Positions 1-7,400 of a stretch of 11,927 bases of DNA are shown here, in pieces (positions within the stretch are counted from its first letter, which is position 1; every line of letters begins with the position of its first letter). A model generated the notes under the pieces. That model ran no database searches. It was given only the letters and a program-made list of their open reading frames with translations, and had not been told where the DNA came from. The translations under genes and the position numbers were made by a program. This DNA is from an uncultured Opitutales bacterium (GTDB lineage: Bacteria > Verrucomicrobiota > Verrucomicrobiia > Opitutales > Intestinicryptomonadaceae): assembly GCA_900552245.1 (NCBI GenBank), contig URYY01000063.1:1-11927 (forward strand), given 5' to 3'.

Positions 1-249
1 GAGCCTGAGTGGTCCGACGCTCACAAGGTCGATTTGCGCGATGGTGGAATAGTTATTTCACCGGCGGATTTCGACGTTTCAAAGCTTCCTAACATAAAGG
101 GCTTAAACGTCGCGGCCTTGGGTGTTTTGAGCAAGCACTTAAGTTACATACCGCGCGATAGGTGGCAGAGCGTTCTCCACAAGCTCTTTCCCGAAAAGTT
201 GTGGGAGTCAAACGACATAGCATTTAAATTGGGCAGAGGCGAACTATGA
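1..249 (+). CDS. iorB: Indolepyruvate:ferredoxin oxidoreductase, beta subunit (C-terminal part)
   Basis: Partial gene: the reading frame is open from base 1 and ends in TGA at 247-249, showing the last 82 residues. The family catalyses oxidative, CoA-dependent decarboxylation of aryl-pyruvates (indolepyruvate, phenylpyruvate) to aryl-acetyl-CoA with ferredoxin as acceptor; IorB is the cytosolic gamma-type domain that pairs with the TPP- and Fe-S-containing IorA. The visible tail has the typical end of this family: an N-x-x-A-L-G-x-L-S-K segment, then a helix, then a F-P-E-K-x-W-E-x-N-x-x-A-F-x-L-G-R finish. Its stop overlaps the paaK start (ATGA at 246-249), so the two are translationally coupled. 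That partnership strongly supports the call, because IorAB and PaaK act on the same aryl-acetyl-CoA pool. The N-terminus and any iorA lie outside the window. A beta subunit of a related 2-oxoacid oxidoreductase is the alternative. Confidence 0.82.
   Translation, partial: EPEWSDAHKVDLRDGGIVISPADFDVSKLPNIKGLNVAALGVLSKHLSYIPRDRWQSVLHKLFPEKLWESNDIAFKLGRGEL
237..242 (+). promoter_or_regulatory. Shine-Dalgarno-like site of paaK
   Basis: A purine-rich AGGCGA lies just upstream of the paaK ATG, inside the end of iorB. The 14 bases AGGCGAACTATGAA (237-250) recur exactly at the start of the ACT-domain gene (1582-1595), which suggests a reused initiation signal and supports the start chosen for both genes. 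Confidence 0.5.
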
Positions 250-1577
250 ACACAAATTGGAACGATAAAGATACTAAATTTCACCCCGATAGCGCATTGG
301 ATTTTTTGCCGGTCGAGCACATGCGCGAGCTTCAGCTTCAGCGCCTGAAGGCCGTTGTGCGCTTAGCTTACGACAGGGTAAAGCTCGTGCGCGAGCGCAT
401 GGACGAGCGCGGTGTTAAGCCCAGCGATATTCGTTCCTTAAAAGACATAGCACTTTTGCCCTTTATGCAAAAGACCGATTTGCGCGATACTTATCCATAC
501 GGACTATTCGCAGTTGATATGTCTGAAGTGATACGCCTTCACGCATCTAGCGGCACTACCGGAAAGCCCATTGTTGTTGGCTACACGGCGGAGGATTTGG
601 CCGTTTGGGAAAGCACCGTGCGCAGGGCGCTTTTAATGTACGGCGTAAGGCGCGGCGACATCGTTCAGGTATCATACGGATACGGGCTATTTACGGGCGG
701 TTTGGGCGCGCACGGCGGGGCGCAGTCGCTGGGCTGCACGGTCGTTCCGGCTTCCGGCGGCAATACGGAGCGTCAGGTTATGCTTTTAAAGGACTTTGGC
801 GTAACTGCTATGGCTTGCACCCCGAGCTACTTTATACACGTAGTGGAGCAGGCGCAGAAGATGGGCATAGACATGCACACACTCCCGCTTCGCTTCGGAA
901 TTTTTGGCGCCGAGCCTTGGTCGGAGCAGATGCGCAAATTTATTCAAGAAAATACGAACGTCGAGGCCTTCGATATATACGGGCTTTCCGAAATTGCGGG
1001 GCCTGGAGTTGGCGGAGAGTGCACTGCGCACGATGGAATCCACATTTTTGAGGATCATTACTATCCCGAAATAGTAGATCCTGAAACTGGCGAGCCTCTG
1101 CCTGAAGGGCAGGAGGGCGAGCTTGTGCTAACCACGCTAAGCAAGCGCGCAATGCCCATATTGCGCTACCGCACGCACGACATCACAAAAATTATTTCAG
1201 AACCTTGCGCTTGCGGACGCACAATTAGGCGCATAGCAAGAATAGGCAGAAGAAGCGATGATATGTTCATTATCCGCGGCGTAAACGTATTCCCCTCGCA
1301 GATAGAGGTGGCGCTTATGAATATGCCGGAAGTATCGCCGAATTACAGAATAATTCTCACGCGAGAAAAGGAGCTTGATAACGTTTTGGTCGAAGTCGAA
1401 ATTAAGCCCGAATTCTTTACCGACAGCATTGCTGAGCTTGAGAGCATACGCCGCAGGGCGCGCGAGGCCATCGCAAAAATCGTGGGCATACGCATGGAAG
1501 TAAAGATTGTCGAGCCCAATACTATAGCGCGCTCCGAGGGCAAGGCAAAGCGCGTTATCGACATGAGAAAAATTTAA
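246..1577 (+). CDS. paaK: Phenylacetate-CoA ligase
   Basis: A 443-residue cytosolic enzyme of the ANL adenylate-forming superfamily. It activates phenylacetate or related aryl acids (for example indoleacetate) with ATP and CoA, via an acyl-AMP. The ATP-binding P-loop S-S-G-T-T-G-K-P is at residues 101-108, and the adenylate-binding Y-G-L-S-E motif is at 245-249. Cys259, His262/His266 and the C-A-C pair at 321/323 could form the zinc site described for some PaaK enzymes; this is an inference from position. The C-terminal lid starts near residue 325, and the S-E-G-K-A-K-R-V stretch (430-437) holds the candidate catalytic lysine (433 or 435). Length matches the family (about 430-445). The ATG overlaps the iorB stop and is preceded by AGGCGA. 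The gene sits between iorB and an ACT-domain gene, a common arrangement in anaerobes that ferment aromatic amino acids or recycle aryl acids. The exact aryl substrate cannot be read from sequence. Confidence 0.93.
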   Translation: MNTNWNDKDTKFHPDSALDFLPVEHMRELQLQRLKAVVRLAYDRVKLVRERMDERGVKPSDIRSLKDIALLPFMQKTDLRDTYPYGLFAVDMSEVIRLHASSGTTGKPIVVGYTAEDLAVWESTVRRALLMYGVRRGDIVQVSYGYGLFTGGLGAHGGAQSLGCTVVPASGGNTERQVMLLKDFGVTAMACTPSYFIHVVEQAQKMGIDMHTLPLRFGIFGAEPWSEQMRKFIQENTNVEAFDIYGLSEIAGPGVGGECTAHDGIHIFEDHYYPEIVDPETGEPLPEGQEGELVLTTLSKRAMPILRYRTHDITKIISEPCACGRTIRRIARIGRRSDDMFIIRGVNVFPSQIEVALMNMPEVSPNYRIILTREKELDNVLVEVEIKPEFFTDSIAELESIRRRAREAIAKIVGIRMEVKIVEPNTIARSEGKAKRVIDMRKI

Positions 1578-1581
1578 CGAA

Positions 1582-1587
1582 AGGCGA
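1582..1587 (+). promoter_or_regulatory. Shine-Dalgarno-like site of the ACT-domain gene
   Basis: AGGCGA lies just before the ATG at 1591, within the same 14-base module seen at the paaK start. It lies in the 13-base gap between paaK and the ACT gene. Confidence 0.5.
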
Positions 1588-1590
1588 ACT

Positions 1591-1977
1591 ATGAAATTGA
1601 AACAACTGTCAGTGTTTTTGGAAAATTCGCCGGGGCATTTGCAGCGCATCTGCTCCGTTTTGAGCAAGGCAAACATAAATTTGCAGACAATTACAATATC
1701 CGAGAGCAAGTCTTACGGGCTTATGAGGGCTATAGTCGATAAGCCCGAGGAGGCTGTGGCGGCGCTTGAAAAAGAGGGAATTATGTCAAAGCTTATCGAC
1801 GTTTTAAGCGTTGAAGTTCCCGACAGGCCGGGTGCGCTTTTGGAGATATTAAACAAGGCGCAGGAGGCTTCGCTAAACATAGAATACATGTACGCCTGGA
1901 CTAAGGGTGAGAGGGGAAACCCCATCATGATAATGAAGTTTAACGACGTGGAGCAGGCCGCAAAAGTTTTGGCTTAA
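1591..1977 (+). CDS. Tandem ACT-domain protein, PaaK-associated
   Basis: A 128-residue cytosolic protein made of two ACT modules and nothing else. ACT 1 spans about residues 3-68, with the ligand-loop motif E-N-S-P-G-H-L near 11-17. ACT 2 spans about 72-128, with V-P-D-R-P-G-A-L-L near 76-84. ACT domains bind amino acids at their interfaces and regulate amino acid metabolism. The gene begins 13 bases after paaK behind the same AGGCGAACT signal, and a terminator follows it, so it is the last gene of the iorB-paaK operon. I infer a sensor of aromatic or branched-chain amino acids that tunes the aryl-CoA enzymes. It ends with tandem stops (TAA TAG, 1975-1980). It is not a good IlvN: it is operonic with paaK, not with the ilvB gene in this window, and its second module is a complete ACT domain. 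Confidence 0.85.
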   Translation: MKLKQLSVFLENSPGHLQRICSVLSKANINLQTITISESKSYGLMRAIVDKPEEAVAALEKEGIMSKLIDVLSVEVPDRPGALLEILNKAQEASLNIEYMYAWTKGERGNPIMIMKFNDVEQAAKVLA

Positions 1978-2005
1978 TAGAGCTTCGTTTTGCGTTTTTT
2001 ACTCT

Positions 2006-2044
2006 TCGGGCTTGTTCTGAATTTAGGGCAAGCCCGATTCTTTT
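2006..2044 (+). terminator. Intrinsic terminator of the iorB-paaK-ACT operon
   Basis: A perfect 9-bp stem, TCGGGCTTG (2006-2014) with CAAGCCCGA (2029-2037), has a 14-base loop and is followed by TTCTTTT (2038-2044). It starts 29 bases after the ACT-domain stop codon and separates this operon from the exported-protein cassette. Confidence 0.85.
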
Positions 2045-2168
2045 ATAACACACTCCTTTAATTGAATTTTGGGTACTTTACTTAGTCGAATTTAAAAATG
2101 CCCTAGGGAGGATTAAAAAATTTTTTAACATACTACTTAGCAAAAGTTTTGCGCGTTTCATAAAAGTG

Positions 2169-2197
2169 TTGACTAGCTTTTAGATTTGCACTTTGCT
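2169..2197 (+). promoter_or_regulatory. Possible promoter of the exported-protein cassette
   Basis: TTGACT (2169-2174) matches the -35 consensus at five of six bases. Seventeen bases downstream is TTTGCT (2192-2197), which matches the -10 consensus at only three of six. The 2045-2226 gap is AT-rich and must contain a promoter, since a terminator lies upstream, but this particular placement is weak. Confidence 0.28.
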
Positions 2198-2200
2198 ACA

Positions 2201-2218
2201 ACAAGTAAAACTACTTGT
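2201..2218 (+). repeat. Perfect inverted repeat in the leader, just before the start codon
   Basis: ACAAGTA (2201-2207) and TACTTGT (2212-2218) are perfect inverted copies separated by AAAC. The repeat ends 8 bases before the ATG at 2227, where a Shine-Dalgarno sequence would normally sit, and no such sequence is present. It could be a small RNA hairpin affecting initiation or a DNA operator for a dimeric regulator. It has no U-run, so it is not a terminator. Confidence 0.5.
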
Positions 2219-2226
2219 ACCCCAAT

Positions 2227-3345
2227 ATGAAACAACTTACTACGCTTATTTGCGCCTTTGGCGCACTGTGCGCGGCGCTTGCTTGCTCCAATGCTTTTGC
2301 AATTGCCGTATCTACAAATCCGGTGGGCTACTACACTGTAAATTGCCCCGCTAATTCTGATACGCACATATCTATACCAGTCACGCGTGCGCCCGTATTT
2401 GACGGTAAGGTTGCCGCAGTTTCTGCTAATAGCCTAGTATTTGAGGGCGGGGCAGTGTTTGAGGCAAATGAGCTTGTTTACGAACAGGGCGTTCAGCCGA
2501 ATCACTACTACGCAATTTTTAAAGACGGCCCCTATGAGGGGGCGTGGTTTGACATTGTTTCAAACACCGCAAGTTCTGTTGTCTTGGAGTGTGCGGAATC
2601 GACGCTGGGCGAGGATCTTGTTGGCTCTAGCGTTCAAATAATACCGCATTGGACTTTGAATACGCTAATGCCCAATGGTGCAGGCACTCACACCGCAAAA
2701 AATGCAATACCAAGTTCTTTAGTCCTATTTTGTGGTCCAGATATCGTTGGAACAAATTTTGCATTTGATGCATTTTTCTTTTCAGATTTTGGGGCCGATA
2801 GTCCATATTCTTATTGGTGCAAGACGGGGGATATAGACGATGAGGGAAACTATTTTAATCAAAATGATTTTGTGATTCCTCCAAATTCAGAAATTGCAAT
2901 AAGAAATCCTAGAAATAAGGTCGCAACATCGCTATCCTTTTCTGGAAGTGTTAAGATGTTTGCAACTGAAGTTTCTGTTGGTATATATGTTTCTTCAGTT
3001 AACCAAGATAATATTTTAGCTTCCCTTTCAGCCGTTCCTATAAATTTGTCAGATATAACGGATGCGATAATAAACGGAGGTCTTGTTTCAAAAGGAAGAT
3101 TGCCGACGGATCTTTTACTTTTGTACGATAACTCATCACCGCTACAGAATAGAACCTTTGAAGCCTATTACTATTATTACGCCGGCGATGCGAGTACCTA
3201 CAATGGATGGTATAAGGTTGGCGGAGATGTAAAAATGGACGATGTACAGATAAACCCTACGGATATTGTATACGTTCGCAAAGCGGCAAAGTTAAGCGAT
3301 CCATATATCAATAGTGCAACTTTTATTCCAGAATATATAAAATAG
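2227..3345 (+). CDS. Exported protein resembling the TIGR02597 family
   Basis: A 372-residue exported protein of unknown function. I place the start at ATG 2227, because it gives a clean signal peptide (K2, hydrophobic stretch about 4-19, likely cut after A-F-A at residue 25). A TTG four codons upstream lies inside the inverted repeat. After the signal the pattern is N-P-V-G-Y-Y-T-V, a P-A-N-S-D segment, a P-V-F-D-G-K-V strand and, further on, Y-E-G-A-W-F and I-I-P-H-W-T-L. This order recalls the TIGR02597 proteins of Verrucomicrobia, from memory. Many aromatic residues and alternating strands suggest an all-beta fold. A Cys at residue 20 lacks a good lipobox. It is the first gene of a four-gene cassette; the next gene starts one base after its stop. 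Its base composition changes midway: hand counts give 32/60 G+C at 2581-2640 but 20/60 at 2941-3000. Confidence 0.72.
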   Translation: MKQLTTLICAFGALCAALACSNAFAIAVSTNPVGYYTVNCPANSDTHISIPVTRAPVFDGKVAAVSANSLVFEGGAVFEANELVYEQGVQPNHYYAIFKDGPYEGAWFDIVSNTASSVVLECAESTLGEDLVGSSVQIIPHWTLNTLMPNGAGTHTAKNAIPSSLVLFCGPDIVGTNFAFDAFFFSDFGADSPYSYWCKTGDIDDEGNYFNQNDFVIPPNSEIAIRNPRNKVATSLSFSGSVKMFATEVSVGIYVSSVNQDNILASLSAVPINLSDITDAIINGGLVSKGRLPTDLLLLYDNSSPLQNRTFEAYYYYYAGDASTYNGWYKVGGDVKMDDVQINPTDIVYVRKAAKLSDPYINSATFIPEYIK

Positions 3346-3346
3346 T

Positions 3347-4024
3347 ATGAAAAATAGGTCAAAATTATTTGCAATAGTTTCAATATTGTTCTCTGTCTCA
3401 TCTTTAATTGCAGAAATACAATCAATAGATTTTAATGGAGGATATTTTTATTCTTCGCTAGAAGATGCTTACAAAAATAATTATATGACTTCTGGAAAGT
3501 TGTTATTGGTTGCCGACATGACGGGTGCAGGGCTATCAAACATATTTTTGGAGGATAACTCATCAATTGAAGTTAATAGTTTTCTCAATGGAGGAAGCGA
3601 TTATTTTATTTTTGGGGAAGCTGCAATATCCTCTTCTGGAATGTCACAAGGAACAGCCTTCGCAAAGTTAGAAGTAGATTTATCTTCTCCTTTGGCAGGC
3701 AAGGAATATGCGATTGTAATACTTGGTCAGGATTCTATTGGCAGTATAGTCTCTTCGGGCGAATCTTATGGCGTTTTTGCTCCTTCATTTGTAACAGAAA
3801 ATGTGGATTCTCTTTCAGGTGGCGGAGAGTGGAAAATTCCAACATCATCCGAGCGCTATGTCTCTGCCTTTGTTTCAACATTTGGGGCAGTTGGAGAGGG
3901 GGGTATCCCGAATGAATATCTCGTTATGGATAAGGTTGTGAGCGTTGTTCCGGAGCCGGCAACTTGCGCTTTCTTGTTTGGTGCGGCGGCTCTGGCTATC
4001 GCAGCTTACAGGCGCAAGAGATAA
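3347..4024 (+). CDS. PEP-CTERM sorting-domain protein
   Basis: A 225-residue exported protein with both ends of the exosortase pathway visible. The N-terminal signal peptide has K2/R4/K6, a hydrophobic core at about 7-21 and a probable cut after A22. The C-terminal tail has P-E-P at 202-204, a short hydrophobic segment at about 207-221 and a basic end R-R-K-R (222-225). Such tails are known to be recognised by exosortases that process proteins bound for the exterior, often in bacteria making extracellular polysaccharide. The middle (about 25-195) is rich in Gly, Ser and aromatic residues and looks beta-stranded; I do not recognise a catalytic motif. It starts one base after the previous stop with no Shine-Dalgarno sequence, so translation is probably coupled. 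This is the AT-richest gene of the window (30/120 G+C at 3361-3480). No exosortase gene is in the window. Confidence 0.88.
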   Translation: MKNRSKLFAIVSILFSVSSLIAEIQSIDFNGGYFYSSLEDAYKNNYMTSGKLLLVADMTGAGLSNIFLEDNSSIEVNSFLNGGSDYFIFGEAAISSSGMSQGTAFAKLEVDLSSPLAGKEYAIVILGQDSIGSIVSSGESYGVFAPSFVTENVDSLSGGGEWKIPTSSERYVSAFVSTFGAVGEGGIPNEYLVMDKVVSVVPEPATCAFLFGAAALAIAAYRRKR

Positions 4025-4029
4025 TTCTT

Positions 4030-4452
4030 ATGAAGGGCGCGTTTACAAGACTTGCAAGCGTATTCTCCTTGTTTTTCAGCTCCCTTGCGCTAGCTGCATC
4101 GCCCGCCTTTGATAGAGATATCGCCATTACTTCGGCAATGAATCTCGACGGCGTATGGTCTTTGACAGTGAAAGATTTTTCGAGAAATAAAACAGCGACC
4201 TTCGACGCATCAAAATCTCAAACAAAAATCGGCTTAAAACTCTTGGATTTTAATTCCGAGACTTGCGTGGCGCTGTTTGATTCCTTCAGGGGAAAGTTGC
4301 TAGTGACTCTCGCAAGCCCGTCTCTATCTCCTGAAATATCCTCGTCTGAGCTATCTTACTCTGAGGCCTCGGAAGAAATTTTGGCCGCCATAGATGGCAA
4401 AGTCACTAAAAAATACAGGGCTTCTCTATGGCGTAGAATCCCTAAAAATTAA
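4030..4452 (+). CDS. Small exported protein of unknown function
   Basis: A 140-residue protein I do not recognise. The frame is open further upstream, but ATG 4030 lies 5 bases after the PEP-CTERM stop and gives a standard signal peptide (K2, R7, hydrophobic core about 8-21, probable cut after A22 or A23); the upstream extension would only overlap the preceding gene. The mature part has a W-S-L-T-V strand, then a short charged turn, then strands around residues 60-100 including G-K-L-L-V-T-L. This suggests one small beta-sheet domain. The tail (about 103-140) is Ser/Glu-rich and then basic. The pattern is loosely like short exported beta-domain proteins in Verrucomicrobial genomes, a weak impression from memory. 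Placed between a PEP-CTERM protein and an exported esterase, it is probably periplasmic or surface-associated and may be an accessory to one of them. Confidence 0.62.
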   Translation: MKGAFTRLASVFSLFFSSLALAASPAFDRDIAITSAMNLDGVWSLTVKDFSRNKTATFDASKSQTKIGLKLLDFNSETCVALFDSFRGKLLVTLASPSLSPEISSSELSYSEASEEILAAIDGKVTKKYRASLWRRIPKN

Positions 4453-4476
4453 AACTATTTAATCTGCTTATTACCT

Positions 4477-7400
4477 ATGAAAATTGTAAAAAATTTAAGT
4501 CTATGGGCGAGCGCAGCCTGCCTTGCCATCGCTACAAATCTTTGCGCGAAAGATTATCAATACAGCGTGAGCACCTCGGTTCAGGGCGGTGGCTCTTTCT
4601 ATTATTTCAATAGGTTAAATTCTTGGGTTATAGACGGAGCCGGTCCGGATATGTCAAACGCTTCGGCTGGCTTGCCGAATATCGCAAGCGGCGACAATAT
4701 CTTTATAGAAACTCCCTCGGCTGTGAACGGAGGCGACATACGCATAGCTTGCGACAAGTCATTTGACGGCGCAAACCTAAACATTACTCTGACGGGAGAC
4801 GATTCGGTAAACCTCAGAGGTTGGAACAATAATTGGGCTTTAGACAACTTTAATCCGACTTTTGAAAGCGGCGCAACAGGCTCGCTTCTGTTCGGATCGT
4901 ACAACAACAATGTATTTAATCTAACTTTTAAAAACGACGTAACTTTCACAAACAACACTTCAACAACGCGCTCCGTCTACTTTGGCACAAACATAAATCT
5001 AATCGATACAAACAAGGGATTAACGTCGCTTACATTTGAAAAAAATCTAAACGTTTCCGGCTTAAAATTGTATTTCGCAAGCCGAAGCGGGGAGGATATG
5101 CAAATCAAGGGCACTCTCAATGTGCTGGAGCACGACAAGGCAAGTTCGCAGATTATTTTAAATTCCGGAGTAAATACCACCGACTCGTCAATTACCTCCC
5201 AGCGCGTAAAATTCGGAGGCTTAAACGCTCCGTATTCCTCAAAAATTTCGCTTGGCATAATGGACGCAAATAACGCCATTTTGGAAATTACAGGCGAGGG
5301 CGGATCTTTTGGAGGCGAGCTAAACGACAACTTAGACCAGCTTAACGACGGCAGTGCGCTTTCCATCGTCATGAACGGCTCCGGAGAGCAGTCGTTTAGT
5401 TACGATAGCTCAGCCATGGGCACTACGACCGTAAACAGCGGCTCTCTATACATAAACGGAGTAAAGGGCATGGGCGACATCGTCTTAAACGGCGGCAAGT
5501 TCGGCGCGATAGGCAATGGAGTAAATGCAAAAACTTTGAGCGTAAATTCAAACGCAAAGATAAGCTTTGACCTCAGCCAGTACAAGTGTTCCATAACTCT
5601 TTCCGAGGGGCTTACGCTTCCGAGCAGAGCGAGCATTTTAGATTGCATCGAATTTAAGCTGATAGGCGGGCAGTACGAGTATCTGCTCATAAAGGACAAT
5701 AGCGGCAATAGCGACTTTTCATCATTAAACGGCCACCAGCAGATATTTACCGATTCTGTGAACATATCTTCAACCGCCACTTTCATAGCCGACAAAAATT
5801 CGCTTTCCGTAAAGTTTGTAGACGCAAATCCCCTCGAGCGTCCGGAACAGCCAACAAGCACAAATTTTGAAATTGTGCCACAGTTTGAAAATACCGTAGT
5901 TGAGGCCGGCAAGCCCTTTAGCTTTAAAATTAAAAATCCGCCGGAGGGTGCGACGTACAAGTTAACCACAAATATGGGAAGAAGCACCGTGGCTTCTGGC
6001 AAACTCACTGAAGATTTAACTTTCCAAATAGATACGCCCGGACAGGCAGAGCTAACTTGTGAGGGAGTTTTTGAAAGCGATAGCGACGAGTACGCCTCGC
6101 TCTTGCACCGCTTTGCCTTTATGGTATCGCCGGACAAGCTAATGCCAACAAGCGAAAGGCCGGACGATTTTGACTCCTACTGGGCGGCGCGCAAGGCTGA
6201 AGTAAACGAAGTTGCGCCCGTTATGCGCCTAAAGCCCTACGCTACGACCGATACATACGTAGCCTATACCTTTGAGGTCGATTGCGACGGTGCGGATTTA
6301 TACCCGAACGGAGATTACGTAAACGACAACGACATCTGTTTTAAGGGGGTAATCGCCTCAGGCTATCTGGCAGTTCCCGTGAATAGCCAGGGCAAAAAGC
6401 TTCCGGCTGTCGTGACATTCTATGGGGCGGGCTCATTCGGGGCGGATTCTCGCGATGCGACGGATTACGCCGCCCGCGGCTATATCGGCATGAGTGTAAA
6501 CCCGCACGCGATTTCGCAGGCCGATTTAAATTCGAGCGACTCTAGCGTAAACGGCCCGGCAAAGGCAAAGCAAACCGCTCTAAATAGCACAAAGTCCTAC
6601 CGCGACAGAAACATAGATTCCGGCGACCCAAAGTTAGTTTACTTTAACGGAATGTTCAAGCGCGTCTATCAGTCTCTGAGAGCCGCTATGGCAATGAGCA
6701 ACTCTTCGGGAATTGAAACTCTGCCCATGTGGGACGGCAAGAATTTGGCAGCTCGCGGCTTCAGCCAGGGCGGGGCTCAAACATTGGCCGCCGCATACTT
6801 GTGCCCGCAGGTGAACGTCATCACCCCTTGGTGCCCCGCAATGTGCAACTTGACTTCTATGACGGAGGGCATTTACGCCGGTTGGCCCAGTTGGATTTCA
6901 AACTCATCTCAGGCCACGCGCATAAAAACTACGATATACTTTGATACGGCCCTCATGTCTGCCACAAATCAGGCTGCCGGTCTAATCGGTATGGGGCTTA
7001 TAGATACAACTTGCGCTCCCGCTGTTGTCTCAACTGCCGTAAATTCTATGAAGGGGACAAACGTAACCCCGTTTTACATGCAAAGAACGGCGCATGGAGT
7101 TACGACCGCATTTAATACTGCGGCGCTGGAATTGATTACTGGCGTATTTGCGGCAAATGCTTCTTCAAGTAAAGTTGCGTATTCTCAGTGGGCCGCCAGC
7201 AAGAACTTGTGGGGCGAAGAGGCCTTGCCTGAATACAAGAGCCCATCAACTGGTCTTACAAACTTGGAGCGCTACTTCTTTGGCTCAGATTCCTGCTACC
7301 AGCCCATAAGTCCAACTTCTTCAGAGGGCGAAGCCTCCGTGGGCTTTGATTACCAGAAAGAGGAGACTGTTGAGGGGGTTACTGCCATTGCGATGTGGAG

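Noticed and set aside
1197..1709. A 170-codon minus-strand open frame across the end of paaK and the start of the ACT gene
   Set aside because: It overlaps two well-supported genes and their junction on the other strand, and shows no domain.
1591..1977. The ACT-domain protein as the missing acetolactate synthase regulatory subunit IlvN
   Set aside because: It is operonic with paaK, consists of two complete ACT modules, and is separated from ilvB by about 6.5 kb and four unrelated exported-protein genes on the opposite strand.
2180..2200. A sigma-54 promoter ahead of the cassette, suggested by TTGCAC followed by TTGCT
   Set aside because: The GG and GC elements must be about 10 bases apart; here the two half-motifs are separated by a single base and the GG is missing.
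2227..2305. A lipoprotein signal at Cys20 of the TIGR02597-like protein
   Set aside because: The residues before the Cys read A-L-A, lacking the Leu/Val/Ile expected three positions before, and a normal cleavage site A-F-A follows at 23-25.
5400..6137. A 245-codon open frame on the minus strand inside the esterase gene
   Set aside because: It lies wholly antisense to a gene with strong domain evidence, and its translation is Ser/Leu/Pro-rich with no recognisable domain, as expected of a reverse-strand shadow.
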